From assembly GCA_903840355.1 (NCBI GenBank), contig CAIMFJ010000008.1, forward strand, positions 62,001 through 126,000: a stretch of 64,000 bases of DNA, read 5' to 3'. This DNA is from an uncultured Opitutia bacterium (GTDB lineage: Bacteria; Verrucomicrobiota; Verrucomicrobiia; Opitutales; UBA953). Below, piece by piece: positions 9,045-18,031 of the stretch (position 1 is the stretch's first letter; every line of letters begins with the position of its first letter). The notes beneath the pieces are model-generated. The model worked only from the letters and a program-made list of their open reading frames with translations. It did not search any database and was not told where the DNA came from. Both the position numbers and the translations under genes were made by a program.

Positions 9045-10531
9045 AGCCCCTCGCTCGCCTTAGCGTCACCTAACGGTCCGGCATGGGGGTCGCGCAAATA
9101 AGCATCCGCCTTCGCCGAAACAATCACGCCGTAATTAATCGTGCCCAACCAACCGGACATGATGATACCAACACTCCCGGCGTGATACAATCCGCCGACT
9201 TGCTCAGGCAAACGCATCGAAACCTTCAGACCTTCAAACTTGGTGCCGAAAGAAGTCCCACCCACATGGCGCACATAACGTTGCACCGTGCGGGGCGTCG
9301 CCGCTTCGACAAAATCTACTTTGCGCCGGATGTCGGGGATGAAACGCTCTAAGCCCTGGAAAGATTCTTCAATGACGCGTTGTTTATTGGCTTGGTAGTC
9401 CGCCTCACTCAAGTTGGCCCAATCCTCCCAACGCTGGTTAATCGAAGTCACGATTGCATGGTGCGGCACCTTCGTTTGGGGGCGCGTATCAGGATAATAA
9501 ACCGAGTACGTCCGTGAGGTCGTATGGAAGTCGACTAACTCCCGACTCGAAAAGGGTTGAGCGGACGAGGTAAACACCAAGTCACCCATCATCGGAATAC
9601 TATCCCCTTCCCGCACGCCCATGTAGACCTGGCAGGAAGAAGTATTCACTCGAACGGCTTGAGCCTCCGCCACAAAAGCGGGCGTGAACGCTTCCGGTCC
9701 GGTGATTTTTAAGACCGTATCTTTAATATTAGCATTCGAAACCACCACCCCGCACGACACGGTAGCCTCTTCGCCTAAGCGCGTACCCCGCAAACGCACC
9801 CCCTGAACCCGCGGAGTGCCCTGGGCGTCACGCTCCACGAGGACTTTTTCCACAAGGACATTACGACGAATATCGACGCCGTTCGCCTTCATTTCCGCCG
9901 TCATCAAATTAATCATTAAATCCGTGCCGCCTTGGAAAATGAACACGCCCTTTGACATGAAGTTCGAGAAAACAATCCCGAACGTGATAGCGGGGTCTTC
10001 TAAGGTCGAACCATTGGCGTAGGCAATTGGTTCGAGCAACAGTCGCTGCACGTCAGAACGTCCGGGGAAAAATTCTTCAAACAATTCCCGCGTCGTTCGC
10101 TGATCATGGTCGTAATAATTCATCGCCCGCAAGTGGGCGAAGAACGCCTCCACCGTGGCGGCGGGTAATTTAAACTGTTCGATTAGAATTCGCGTAAAAT
10201 CCTCCCGATCAAACGTCGTCCGCACTTCAAAGTCTGGATTAATAAAACGCACATCCTTCAATTGATGAATGCGATCCGAAATATCCTTCGACCAATACCG
10301 CCGGGTAGACTTAATCATCCCGTGCGGGAAACCGTGCAGCGAAATATCAAAAATATGTCCCCCAGGACGCTTAAAGAAAGTCGCCAAGCCACCCAATTGG
10401 TAATGGTGCTCGAGCAAGAGGACTTTGCGTCCAAACTTAGCGAGGTTGTTCGCCGCCGTCATCCCGCCCAAGCCGGCCCCAATCACCACGGCGTCGTAAT
10501 GCGGAAGAAGCTGATCAAAGGGAGAAGGCAT
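9041..10531 (-). CDS. FAD-dependent oxidoreductase, carotenoid desaturase/isomerase family
   Basis: A 496-residue flavoprotein of the phytoene desaturase / carotenoid isomerase (CrtI/CrtISO, retinol saturase) superfamily. The N-terminal dinucleotide fold is [20 protein letters not shown] (residues about 15-34) followed by the ribose-binding Glu in LLLEHH; a second flavin contact appears at the end as LYHAGSVG. Start taken at 10531 because it gives a short N-terminus before the Rossmann strand; the alternative at 10558 adds nine residues. No other carotenoid gene is nearby, so the substrate could be a polyprenoid, a fatty acyl compound or something else. Its stop overlaps the convergent hypothetical gene by 4 bases. 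Confidence 0.82.
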   Translation of the reverse strand: MPSPFDQLLPHYDAVVIGAGLGGMTAANNLAKFGRKVLLLEHHYQLGGLATFFKRPGGHIFDISLHGFPHGMIKSTRRYWSKDISDRIHQLKDVRFINPDFEVRTTFDREDFTRILIEQFKLPAATVEAFFAHLRAMNYYDHDQRTTRELFEEFFPGRSDVQRLLLEPIAYANGSTLEDPAITFGIVFSNFMSKGVFIFQGGTDLMINLMTAEMKANGVDIRRNVLVEKVLVERDAQGTPRVQGVRLRGTRLGEEATVSCGVVVSNANIKDTVLKITGPEAFTPAFVAEAQAVRVNTSSCQVYMGVREGDSIPMMGDLVFTSSAQPFSSRELVDFHTTSRTYSVYYPDTRPQTKVPHHAIVTSINQRWEDWANLSEADYQANKQRVIEESFQGLERFIPDIRRKVDFVEAATPRTVQRYVRHVGGTSFGTKFEGLKVSMRLPEQVGGLYHAGSVGIIMSGWLGTINYGVIVSAKADAYLRDPHAGPLGDAKASEGL

Positions 10532-10623
10532 AAACCAAGGAAGGCATTGGTAAAACAAAGCTAGGGCAAAGGGGAAGCCTTAACCTCACCGTCCGGGCGA
10601 AGTTAACCGACTGCCCGCACCCC

Positions 10624-11427
10624 TTACCGTTGGGCGACCAGAGTTAAGCGCCAACTCCTTCCGGTGCGTCGCAGGGTTAATTTTTTACCAAATAACCGCT
10701 GCAAATGAGCGGACGTGAGAACTTGCCGGAGCGGGCCCGCAGCTAGAGCCTTGCCTTGTTGCAAAAGCAGGGCGTGGCTAAAGAGCGGTACAATTTCTTC
10801 CACATGGTGCGTGACCAAAATCAACGAAGTGTGGGGCGCCAAGCGGGGGAGTTTTTGTAACATTACCAAAAAGTCTTCGCGGGCTGCAGGATCCAAACCT
10901 GCGCAGGGTTCGTCCAAAATAAGCAAAGGCGGCGAAGCAACCAACGCCCGGGCAATCAACACCCGTTGACGCTCCCCTTGCGAGAGATGACCCCAAGGAC
11001 GCATGGCTAGGCTCCCCACCCCCAGCTGGCGTAAAAATTGACGAGCTTTATAAACCCGTTGGCGCCGAGGTTTTTGCCAAAGGTTAATCAACCCATCAAA
11101 GCCACCCACGACGACGTGCAATGCGGGCTCACTAGGTTGAATCATCGCCGCAACCGCAGGCCCCGCCAAACCGATGTGACGGCGTAACTCGCGCCAATCG
11201 CTCCGTCCAAACGTTTCACCCAAGACGGCCATGGTTCCCGACGTCGGTGCAAAATACCCCGTCAAGGCCGCCAACAAAGAGGACTTTCCCGCCCCATTCG
11301 GTCCCAACAAGACCCAATGCTCACCAGGCTGCATCGTCCAATCCAACCCGCGCAAAATGGCCTTACCCTCGCGGGCAATGCGGAGGCGCTGCACTTGTAA
11401 AACGGGTACGGTAGCGGAAGCAGTCAC
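10624..11427 (-). CDS. Stand-alone ABC-type ATPase
   Basis: An ABC transporter ATP-binding protein, 267 aa, GTG start. Walker A is GPNGAGKSS, the signature LSQGERQRVLIARAL, Walker B LLILDEP, and the switch His is in LVTHHVEEI, so it should hydrolyse ATP. The region between Walker A and the signature (GGFDGLINLWQKP) recalls the YlmA/ModF-like single-domain ATPases that are often encoded without a permease; indeed no membrane or binding protein gene lies beside it. The next gene downstream on the same strand is the FAD enzyme, 92 bases away. Cargo unknown; a non-transport role is possible. Confidence 0.85.
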   Translation of the reverse strand: MTASATVPVLQVQRLRIAREGKAILRGLDWTMQPGEHWVLLGPNGAGKSSLLAALTGYFAPTSGTMAVLGETFGRSDWRELRRHIGLAGPAVAAMIQPSEPALHVVVGGFDGLINLWQKPRRQRVYKARQFLRQLGVGSLAMRPWGHLSQGERQRVLIARALVASPPLLILDEPCAGLDPAAREDFLVMLQKLPRLAPHTSLILVTHHVEEIVPLFSHALLLQQGKALAAGPLRQVLTSAHLQRLFGKKLTLRRTGRSWRLTLVAQR

Positions 11428-11480
11428 CCCTTTTCCGTAAACCCTCTTAAAGAATCTTCCAAGTCACAAAGACCTCTTTC

Positions 11481-11509
11481 TTGCACGACCACCTCAAAAC
11501 CGCTAGGAT
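11481..11509 (+). promoter_or_regulatory. Candidate promoter, leaderless geometry
   Basis: TTGCAC (11481-11486), a 17-base spacer and TAGGAT (11504-11509, 4 of 6 matches) precede the ATG at 11516 by only 6 bases. This mirrors the arrangement at 3623-3658. Confidence 0.4.
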
Positions 11510-11515
11510 GTAACG

Positions 11516-12199
11516 ATGCGTCGGGGCCTTTGCTTGATTCTCGGACTACTCAGTGCCACGAGCCTCGTCGCACAAAGTGTCGCTTCAGAACAAGACTTAC
11601 ACGAGCTCACGTTGTTAAAACAAAAAATTGCGGCGAGCGATCGCGTTGTGCCAGTCCCAAGCGCACCACGGATAGAGGCCACCCCGTCCACTAATGACCT
11701 AGCAGAACTTGAAGCGCTTAAAGCGAAAGTGCGCCAAAATAACCTTACGCCCGACGCCCCCATCCAGGCCCCGCTTAAAGTACAAATCATTCGCGCTGAT
11801 GAACAAAATAGCGGATTTGAGTTAGTGCTCATCCTTGATCACGCCGTGCCCGCCCCTGCCGTGATTCGGGCCAGTGGCCACGCGGTCGGCGAAAAAATTT
11901 CTTACTCCGGCATTTTTGAAGGCGCCGCCAAATTCGAAGGAGCCTACTACCCTTTCTTGAAATCAACGCAGGCGGGGGAGAAGCATGCTAAAACTATTAA
12001 CCCAAATCTAGTTGGGAAAACCAATCTTCCTAACGGTGAGACCGCCAAACCCGATCACCCCGAAGGGTCGATGGAAGATTTCACTCAGGCCGAAATTATA
12101 TTTATTTTAATTGGAGTCATCTTGCTTACCTTTGTGGTACTCAGGGCCAAAGCGAGTTGGCGAGAAAAACACTCTCGGCGCCAGCGACGGACCCACTAA
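11516..12199 (+). CDS. Hypothetical exported protein with C-terminal membrane anchor
   Basis: Not recognised. Visible parts, in order: a signal peptide (MRRGLCLILGLLSATSLVAQ), two short heptad-like segments (DLHELTLLKQKI and DLAELEALKAKV) separated by a Pro-rich linker, a central beta-rich stretch starting at LKVQIIRADEQNSGFELVLI, and a single hydrophobic helix (IIFILIGVILLTFVVL) near residues 192-210 followed by a very basic tail. This topology places the bulk outside the cytoplasm, tethered by its C-terminus. The alpha/beta-hydrolase gene starts 4 bases after its stop, so the two probably form an operon. Confidence 0.7.
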   Translation: MRRGLCLILGLLSATSLVAQSVASEQDLHELTLLKQKIAASDRVVPVPSAPRIEATPSTNDLAELEALKAKVRQNNLTPDAPIQAPLKVQIIRADEQNSGFELVLILDHAVPAPAVIRASGHAVGEKISYSGIFEGAAKFEGAYYPFLKSTQAGEKHAKTINPNLVGKTNLPNGETAKPDHPEGSMEDFTQAEIIFILIGVILLTFVVLRAKASWREKHSRRQRRTH

Positions 12200-12202
12200 C
12201 CC

Positions 12203-13060
12203 ATGCTAAGGGTGAAGTTTTATCCTTTAATCATCGGGGTCTTATCCCTGCCTGGGTGGTTACTCGCCGTTAACCAAAACGCGGAGGAAACCCTCACTGG
12301 AGCAGGCCTAAAAACTCAAGCATCCCGCACCACCACCGCACCTCAACTGGTAACAGCATCCAAACAAGGGGCCCCACTCAATCCACAGGATCCGCCCACG
12401 GCACTACAGGCCACCCTGCCAACGGAAACCTTGGTGCGCATTACCTGCGACTATCACAGCAGCCCCCAACAACCTAAACTCACGAGCACGTATCACTATC
12501 GCCTCTGGCTGCCAGCAAGCTTCTCCCCCACGAATTCTAAAAAATGGAAAGTCCTCTTCATCGCTTCACCGCAGGGCAATGCCGACCTTGGTTCGATGGC
12601 AGATTGGATTAAGCATCACGAGTATGTCGCCGTGGCCTTAGAAGAATCGCGCAATGGCCCCGCCGAACCCGTGGTCGGAAATTTCCTCGCTGCCCACGAC
12701 GACCTCATCCAACGAATCCACGTCGCTGAAGGGCAGAAAATCTGCACCGGCTTTTCAGGCGGCGCCCGCGCCTGCTCTACCTTCGTCACGTTGCGCCCGG
12801 GCTTTGGAGGACTGATCTTGCAAGGGGCGGGCTGTGCGATGCGACAACCCGACGGGACTTATGATATTAAAGGGATGAACCTGCGCGGGGTAGCGGTGAC
12901 CATGGGAAAGCAGGATGCGAATCATAATGAAATTGGGCTATTAAGTCGCAGTTTCGGGTCTCAGCTCCAAATTTTGGAATTCGCAGGCGGGCATCAATGG
13001 GCTCCGGCTGAAGTGATAGCCCAAGCCCTTGATGGGGTGGACCAAAAACTTGGCCCGTAA
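12203..13060 (+). CDS. Secreted alpha/beta-hydrolase-fold protein
   Basis: A 285-residue exported protein with a signal peptide (MLRVKFYPLIIGVLSLPGWLLA), a Thr/Ala/Pro-rich spacer, then an alpha/beta-hydrolase fold. The nucleophile elbow reads CTGFSGGARA and is preceded by RIHVAEGQKI, similar to secreted PHB-depolymerase-like esterases. A late His is present in FAGGHQWAP and an acid could be the Asp in KQDANHNE. The catalytic set therefore looks complete, but the substrate is unknown. It begins 4 bases after the preceding membrane-anchored protein, which may present or hold it at the surface (inference). Confidence 0.72.
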   Translation: MLRVKFYPLIIGVLSLPGWLLAVNQNAEETLTGAGLKTQASRTTTAPQLVTASKQGAPLNPQDPPTALQATLPTETLVRITCDYHSSPQQPKLTSTYHYRLWLPASFSPTNSKKWKVLFIASPQGNADLGSMADWIKHHEYVAVALEESRNGPAEPVVGNFLAAHDDLIQRIHVAEGQKICTGFSGGARACSTFVTLRPGFGGLILQGAGCAMRQPDGTYDIKGMNLRGVAVTMGKQDANHNEIGLLSRSFGSQLQILEFAGGHQWAPAEVIAQALDGVDQKLGP

Positions 13061-13116
13061 TTTCGCTAGCCTGAGATTGCCAGGAACGCCTGGCCTTGCC
13101 TGAGTGTCTTACCCGT

Positions 13117-14163
13117 ATGAAATTCCTGCTGTCTCTCTGCTCGCTCGTGCTCGTGGCTCAAGCTGCGACACCCGAAACGACGCTCAAGTTCAACGATCCC
13201 AAGCCGCAAGCATACAGCCTCAGTGCCCGGGCGAGCGAAGTCGATCCACGCTGCAAGTCGCACCCCGAAGTCGGCTTCGTGCTCGAAGCAGGCGGCAAGC
13301 CTGCGGACGTCGAGCATGCCAACGTTGACACCCGCGTGACGCCCAAAGGCCAACTCGTCGTCTGGCTCATGGGTCACAGCCAACCCTTAGCCGACAAAGT
13401 GAATAGCTATGGGCTACACTACATCCAAGTCGCTTACGCACGTGAATGGTTTGCGAAACTCAACAGCGAGCCCCTCGATGACTCGCAGCATCTCGGCAAC
13501 ATTCGCCTCGAAGCCCTCACGGGTACCGATGCCAGCAAGTCCATTGATATTCCCGTACCGGACAGCATGAAGGAACGCGCTTTTCAATTGGTAAAACACT
13601 TGGACAAGACCAATCCTCAAGGACACTGGGAGTTTTTCCTCAATAAAGACGGCCAAAGCCTCGACTGGGAAAAAGTGATTATCTCGGGAGCTTCGCACGG
13701 CGCCACCAGTGCAGCACGTTTTGCCATCGCGCAAAAAGTTGCACGTTGCGTGATGTTCTGTGGTCCGCGCGACCAATTAGAAACTTGGCAAGGCTTGCCT
13801 TCCGCCACGCCTGCCAATCGCTTCTTTGGCTACAGCCACGTCCTCGATGGCGGCTGGACGGGCGACCACTACCCTCGCTCGTGGTTACTTTTAGGATTAA
13901 ATAAATTTGGTCCCATCGTGAATACCGATGAAGCCAAAGCTCCTTACGGTAACAGCCGTCGCTTGATCACCAAGTATGACGTGAAGGGTGATCCCAACAA
14001 AGCCCACGGCTTCGTCCAAGTGAATAAGAACGCGCCCAAAGATGCCTCGGGTAAATTTTTACAAGAAGACGTCTGGCATTACCTCTTCACCGCACCCGTG
14101 GATGTAGTAGGCCAGCCTGTCCCCGCAGAGCCCGAGACGCGGATGGATTTACGGAAGAAATAA
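13117..14163 (+). CDS. Secreted alpha/beta-hydrolase-like protein
   Basis: A 348-residue exported protein: signal peptide MKFLLSLCSLVLVAQAA from the ATG at 13117 (an ATG seven codons upstream precedes the signal and is less likely). The motif VIISGASHGATSAARFA provides a GxSxG nucleophile elbow, and a His in NKAHGFVQVNK may complete the triad. From memory it resembles the BPSS1187 family of uncharacterised hydrolases, but that is not verified. It lies in the third position of a row of secreted hydrolases, 56 bases after the previous one, and ends at a strong terminator. Confidence 0.7.
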   Translation: MKFLLSLCSLVLVAQAATPETTLKFNDPKPQAYSLSARASEVDPRCKSHPEVGFVLEAGGKPADVEHANVDTRVTPKGQLVVWLMGHSQPLADKVNSYGLHYIQVAYAREWFAKLNSEPLDDSQHLGNIRLEALTGTDASKSIDIPVPDSMKERAFQLVKHLDKTNPQGHWEFFLNKDGQSLDWEKVIISGASHGATSAARFAIAQKVARCVMFCGPRDQLETWQGLPSATPANRFFGYSHVLDGGWTGDHYPRSWLLLGLNKFGPIVNTDEAKAPYGNSRRLITKYDVKGDPNKAHGFVQVNKNAPKDASGKFLQEDVWHYLFTAPVDVVGQPVPAEPETRMDLRKK

Positions 14164-14185
14164 GTTTCGTTGCCTCCACCCCCAC

Positions 14186-14215
14186 GCCCTCCACATTAAC
14201 GGAGGGCTTTTTTTT
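14186..14215 (+). terminator. Intrinsic terminator abutting the trmD start codon
   Basis: A 7-bp GC stem (14186-14192 with 14201-14207, 8-base loop) is followed by eight T residues (14208-14215). The GTG start of trmD is at 14219, three bases after the T run. Confidence 0.85.
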
Positions 14216-14218
14216 ACC

Positions 14219-14896
14219 GTGTCTATCCGCATCGATCTCCTCACCCTCTTTCCGGGCATGGCCGACGGGTTCCTCCAAGAATCGGTGATTGGCCGGGCCA
14301 TTGAGAAGGGTCTCATCCAGTTCAAGGCCCATGACCTAAGGTCGTATTCTAAGGATAAACACCGCCGGGTCGACGATGAGCCCTATGGGGGCGGCCCAGG
14401 CATGCTAATGACCTGCCAGCCCCTTTTTGATGCCGTAGACGCCCTCGCCACCCCCCAGTGCGAGGTCATTTACCTGTGTCCAGACGGCGAGACCCTTACC
14501 AACCCCTTAGCCCGGGAATTAGCCCAAAAAAGCCACTTAATCCTCGTTTCTGGGCACTATGAGGGCATCGACCAGCGCTTCCGGGACCGTAAAGTAACCC
14601 GGGAAATCTCCATCGGGGACTACGTCCTAACGAACGGTACCCTACCCGCCTGCGTGCTCGTTGATTGCCTCGGTCGGCAGATCCCCGGAGTACTTGGTGA
14701 GGAAAACTCCTTGACGGGTGATAGTTACAACGGCAAGTTGCTCGCCTTTCCGCAGTTCACCCGACCCGCTGTTTATGATGGTCTCGAGGTGCCCCCGGTC
14801 CTCCTCGGAGGTAACCACGCCGAAATCGAAAAATGGCGCCGTGAGAGGCAAATTGAGAAGACAAAGCACCGCAGGCCGGACCTACTGAAAGACTAA
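14219..14896 (+). CDS. trmD: tRNA (guanine-37-N1)-methyltransferase
   Basis: A SPOUT-class methyltransferase that makes m1G37 in tRNAs and prevents frameshifting. Conserved motifs are all present: [11 protein letters not shown] at the N-terminus, [32 protein letters not shown] and the knot segment [16 protein letters not shown]. Length 225 aa is normal. The conserved N-terminus forces a GTG start at 14219, immediately behind an intrinsic terminator, so it must be transcribed by its own very close promoter or by readthrough. rplS follows 11 bases later, as usual, but rpsP and rimM do not precede it. Confidence 0.96.
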   Translation: MSIRIDLLTLFPGMADGFLQESVIGRAIEKGLIQFKAHDLRSYSKDKHRRVDDEPYGGGPGMLMTCQPLFDAVDALATPQCEVIYLCPDGETLTNPLARELAQKSHLILVSGHYEGIDQRFRDRKVTREISIGDYVLTNGTLPACVLVDCLGRQIPGVLGEENSLTGDSYNGKLLAFPQFTRPAVYDGLEVPPVLLGGNHAEIEKWRRERQIEKTKHRRPDLLKD

Positions 14897-14907
14897 GCAA
14901 CACCGCC

Positions 14908-15294
14908 ATGAGCAACCATCCCCTTATCCAATTTGCCACCCAGCCCCAGATCAAGACCGGTCGAGGCGATGCCGACTTCAAAGTTGGCGATGGCGTCAAA
15001 GTGTCGACCAAAGTTCGCGAAGGCGACAAAGAGCGCACCCAAGTTTTCTCGGGCATCGTGATCGCCCGTAAAGGCGGAGGCATCCACGCCACCTTCACCG
15101 TTCGCCGCGTTTCCTTCGGCGAAGGTGTAGAGCGCACCTTCCCCGTCCACTCGCCCAACATCGAGAAGATCGAAGTCGAGCGCGACTCCCAAGTCATGCG
15201 CGCCCGCCTCTACTACCTCCGTGGTCGCCAAGGTAAGTCGGCTACCAAGGTTAAGGAAAAGCGCTTCGACGCCGAAGCTGCCGCCGCCGAGTAA
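14908..15294 (+). CDS. rplS: 50S ribosomal protein L19
   Basis: L19, located at the 30S-50S interface. The core [51 protein letters not shown] and RARLYYLRG is fully conserved. At 128 aa it carries a short Lys/Ala/Glu-rich C-terminal tail after the core. It is co-transcribed with trmD (11-base gap) and ends at a strong terminator. The leader before the ATG (aagcaacaccgcc) contains no Shine-Dalgarno sequence. Confidence 0.97.
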   Translation: MSNHPLIQFATQPQIKTGRGDADFKVGDGVKVSTKVREGDKERTQVFSGIVIARKGGGIHATFTVRRVSFGEGVERTFPVHSPNIEKIEVERDSQVMRARLYYLRGRQGKSATKVKEKRFDAEAAAAE

Positions 15295-15315
15295 TCTCCG
15301 GTTTACGGCTTTTGA

Positions 15316-15341
15316 AACCCCGCCCCCTGGCGGGGTTTTTT
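15316..15341 (+). terminator. Intrinsic terminator of trmD-rplS
   Basis: Stem CCCCGCC/GGCGGGG (15318-15324 with 15329-15335), 4-base loop, followed by six T residues. Confidence 0.9.
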
Positions 15342-15505
15342 ATGCCCTACAGCCCTCAACCCATTGGGCCCCTAAATATCGCCGTTTTAATGCAACCTGT
15401 GAATACATCGCTTAAACTGTTCGCTGTGAATAACTTATTCGGTGTTTTTTGGGCAATCAACCTGACGGTGAACCAATAATTTAAGTAAAATTACACGGGG
15501 AAGGC

Positions 15506-15511
15506 TTGACT
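15506..15511 (+). promoter_or_regulatory. Candidate -35 element upstream of rpsP
   Basis: The 250 bases between the rplS terminator and rpsP hold no gene. The only recognisable element is TTGACT at 15506-15511; no good TATAAT match lies 16-18 bases downstream (the best is a T-rich stretch), though TAATAC occurs at 15565-15570. Related TTGACT/TTGACC hexamers precede rpsT, tig and the PPK2 gene. Confidence 0.3.
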
Positions 15512-15593
15512 CGCCCCCCACCTCCTGCGTTTTTCAACCTTCCGCTTTGAGCCTCAGCTCGAGCTAATACATCTCCACCCACTTTTACACCTC

Positions 15594-15863
15594 ATGTTAC
15601 GCATCCGCCTCCAACGCTTCGGCACTAAAAACGAGCCCACCTACCGCCTCGTGGTCGCCGAACAAAGCATTCGCCGCGACGGTCGCTTCGTCGAAGTTCT
15701 CGGTCACTACAACCCGAGCGCTCGTGGTAAGACCACGCCTCTGGTCATCAACGTCGAACGCGTTGACCACTGGATCAAGTTAGGGGCGCAGCCTTCTGAC
15801 ACGGCGAAATCGCTCGTGAAGAAAGCCCGCGAAACCGCGGCCCCTGCTAAAGCTGCTAAGTAA
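15594..15863 (+). CDS. rpsP: 30S ribosomal protein S16
   Basis: S16, a small-subunit assembly protein. The core sequence MLRIRLQRFGTKNEPTYRLV, FVEVLGHYNP and ERVDHWIKLGAQPSDT is diagnostic; 89 aa with a short Ala/Lys-rich end. It is monocistronic here, flanked by terminators on both sides and placed downstream of trmD-rplS, whereas in most bacteria it heads the rpsP-rimM-trmD-rplS operon. The leader is pyrimidine-rich (cccacttttacacctc) without a Shine-Dalgarno site. Confidence 0.97.
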   Translation: MLRIRLQRFGTKNEPTYRLVVAEQSIRRDGRFVEVLGHYNPSARGKTTPLVINVERVDHWIKLGAQPSDTAKSLVKKARETAAPAKAAK

Positions 15864-15897
15864 TTTACACGGCGGAAACGCCCTCCCTGACGACGCT

Positions 15898-15927
15898 TCG
15901 CCCCGCACCTTGCGGGGCGATTCGTTT
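15898..15927 (+). terminator. Terminator hairpin after rpsP
   Basis: A 10-bp stem (15898-15907 with 15911-15920, 3-base loop) followed by a short T-rich stretch (ttcgttt). It separates rpsP from the convergent operon. Confidence 0.7.
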
Positions 15928-15943
15928 GGCGAGGTTGCCAGGA

Positions 15944-16210
15944 TTATTTATTTACCTTGGTCCAACCGCCTTCGCCATCCTTCTCCAATTTCTGAAAGCC
16001 GGCCTGCGATAAACGTTGGTCCGAAAAGGACTGCTTCATGGCCCCCTCCCCGTAACGAATCGTCAACGTCGGGGCATCCAAGACACGGCGACAAGGCTCA
16101 CCGGTGACTGGGTGCGTTTTAAAGTCGGTGGCGTCTAAAGGTAAATCGACCTCAAACTCTTGGCCGTCACTGCCATCAGCTTGAATCACGATGTAACGTC
16201 GGAGAGGCAT
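15944..16210 (-). CDS. FmdB-like small protein lacking zinc-binding cysteines
   Basis: An 88-residue protein whose layout follows FmdB-type zinc-ribbon proteins: MPLRRYIV in place of MPIYEYxC, EFEVDLPLDA, then THPVTGEPCRRVLDAP where canonical members have a CPxCG knuckle and RRL. Only one cysteine remains of four, so a zinc ribbon cannot form. The second half (AMKQSFSDQRLSQAGFQKLEK) is typical of verrucomicrobial relatives as I recall them. Start set at 16210, which leaves a 4-base gap after oppC; an upstream Met at 16258 would overlap it by 44 bases. Function unknown. Confidence 0.65.
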   Translation of the reverse strand: MPLRRYIVIQADGSDGQEFEVDLPLDATDFKTHPVTGEPCRRVLDAPTLTIRYGEGAMKQSFSDQRLSQAGFQKLEKDGEGGWTKVNK

Positions 16211-16214
16211 GGGC

Positions 16215-17078
16215 TTAGCGGCGACTGGCTCGAGGATCAAAGGCATCGCGCAACCCATCGCCCAAGAAGTTGAGCGATAATAAAGTTAACGCAAAGACGA
16301 CGGAGGGCGAAATCAACAACCATGGGCACTCCTCCATGATATCCGCACCTTCTTTAATCATCATCCCCCAAGAGGTCATGGGGGCCTTTAAACCCAAGCC
16401 TAGGAAGCTAACAAAGGCCTCTAGCATCATCACGCCAGGCACCGTCAACGTGGCGTAAATGGCAATAATGCCCGCGAGGTTAGGCAAGTAATGGCGCACT
16501 AAGATACCCCGTTTGCTTTGGCCCAACGCAATCGAAGCCTCCACGAATTGCCGCGACTTTAACGAGGTGGTTTCGGTGCAAATAATCCGCGCCATGGTAA
16601 GCCATGACACCCCGCCCACGGCGATAAAGACCATCCAGATGTTTTGCCCAAAGACGACCATGCACAAAATTACAATCAGCGTCAGAGGCAGCGTACTTAA
16701 AATATCAACGCCGCGCATCATCAGGCGTTCCACCGCACCGCCGAGTTCGCCGGCGATGATACCATAAAGTACGCCTACAAACAGGGCGACGCCGGTGGCA
16801 ATCAACCCGACAGAAATCGACACCATCCCGCCTTGCAACAAACGCGAGAGCACATCGCGACCCAGCAAATCGGTGCCCAACCAGTGAGATGCACAGGGAC
16901 CCACGGGACCTAAAGCCAAGTCCTGAGCCATGTAAGGATAAGGTGCAATCCAAGGCGACAGGAAGCAAACCGTGGCAACGATGGCTAAGAAAATTAAAGC
17001 GACCACCGCCGCCCGGTCGCGACAAAAGCGCTGCCAGCCCGAGGGCGTGGCCTGCATCGGTGAGCTCGTCGCACTCAT
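16215..17078 (-). CDS. oppC: Oligopeptide-type ABC transporter permease (OppC/DppC family)
   Basis: Inner-membrane permease, 287 aa, with an N-terminal helix (AAVVALIFLAIVATVCFLSP), the periplasmic segment HWLGTDLLGRDVLSRLL that defines OppC/DppC proteins, and the EAA loop EASIALGQSKRGILVRHYLP which contacts the ATPase. It pairs with OppB, whose stop it overlaps by 4 bases. No substrate-binding protein or ATPase gene is present in this operon, so those partners must be elsewhere. Imports peptides or similar solutes. Confidence 0.92.
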   Translation of the reverse strand: MSATSSPMQATPSGWQRFCRDRAAVVALIFLAIVATVCFLSPWIAPYPYMAQDLALGPVGPCASHWLGTDLLGRDVLSRLLQGGMVSISVGLIATGVALFVGVLYGIIAGELGGAVERLMMRGVDILSTLPLTLIVILCMVVFGQNIWMVFIAVGGVSWLTMARIICTETTSLKSRQFVEASIALGQSKRGILVRHYLPNLAGIIAIYATLTVPGVMMLEAFVSFLGLGLKAPMTSWGMMIKEGADIMEECPWLLISPSVVFALTLLSLNFLGDGLRDAFDPRASRR

Positions 17079-18004
17079 GCTTGTTGACCGCGGGCAATGC
17101 GCGGATCCAAGAAGGCTTTTACTAAATCAGCGCCGAGATTTAACACCAGCAAGGCGATGGCGTAAACTAACGTCGTTCCTAAAATCAACATGAAGTCGCG
17201 GTTGATAATCGCAGTCACAAACATGCGCCCCAGGCCTGGGACATCGAAGAGCGATTCCACGACAAAAGAGCCCGAGACCAAGTTCGCGGCAGCGGGACCA
17301 AGGTAAGTCACCACAGGTAATAAACCATTGCGCAAGGCGTGCAGGAACCAGACACGCCAAAGCGGCAAACCCTTGGCACGAGCCGTCCGAACATAATCCT
17401 GGGTGCCCGCTTCAATCACCTTCCCGCGGGTTAAACGCGCCAAGGGCGCGGCGGTGATCAAACCCAAGGTCACGGCTGGCAAAACGTAATGAATCGGCAA
17501 ACCCCAGCCACACGGCGGAAACCAACCCAAGTAGAGGGCGAAAAACAATGTCAGCAAAGGCCCAAGCACAAAGGATGGAATGCAAATCCCCAACAGCGAA
17601 AACCCCATCGGCACGCGATCTAAACAAGAGTTTGGCCGCGAGGCGGCCAAGACTCCCACGGGGATACCAATCACCACGGCTAATACCAAAGACACCAAGC
17701 CTAAAGCCATCGAAACTGGTATCCGCTTTTCAATGACTTCATTCACCGTCCAACCCGGGTATTTTAAGGACGGACCCAAGTCACCGTGCAAAAGATTTTT
17801 TACATAATTCCCTAACTGCACATACAAAGGCTGATCCAAACCGTAGTAGGCATTCAGTTTTTCTTGGACTTCGGCTGGCAACGGACGATCGCGGTCAAAA
17901 GGTCCACCAGGAACGGCGTGGGCCAAAAAGAAGGTCGCAGCGACGACAATCAACAATACTGGCAACATCTCCGCCAGTCGTTTGATCACGTATCGCAGGG
18001 ACAT
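17075..18004 (-). CDS. oppB: Oligopeptide-type ABC transporter permease (OppB family)
   Basis: Inner-membrane permease, 309 aa. The N-terminus MSLRYVIKRLAEMLPVLLIV, the periplasmic region FDRDRPLPAEVQEKLNAYYG and HGDLGPSLKYPGWTVNEV follow Escherichia coli OppB closely, closer than DppB. The EAA loop is YVRTARAKGLPLWRVWFLHA. It overlaps oppC by four bases and starts 27 bases after a small lipoprotein gene. Uptake of oligopeptides, perhaps murein peptides, is expected from the family. Confidence 0.93.
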   Translation of the reverse strand: MSLRYVIKRLAEMLPVLLIVVAATFFLAHAVPGGPFDRDRPLPAEVQEKLNAYYGLDQPLYVQLGNYVKNLLHGDLGPSLKYPGWTVNEVIEKRIPVSMALGLVSLVLAVVIGIPVGVLAASRPNSCLDRVPMGFSLLGICIPSFVLGPLLTLFFALYLGWFPPCGWGLPIHYVLPAVTLGLITAAPLARLTRGKVIEAGTQDYVRTARAKGLPLWRVWFLHALRNGLLPVVTYLGPAAANLVSGSFVVESLFDVPGLGRMFVTAIINRDFMLILGTTLVYAIALLVLNLGADLVKAFLDPRIARGQQA

Positions 18005-18031
18005 CAGAAAACAAAGCCGGGGGCGTAAAGT

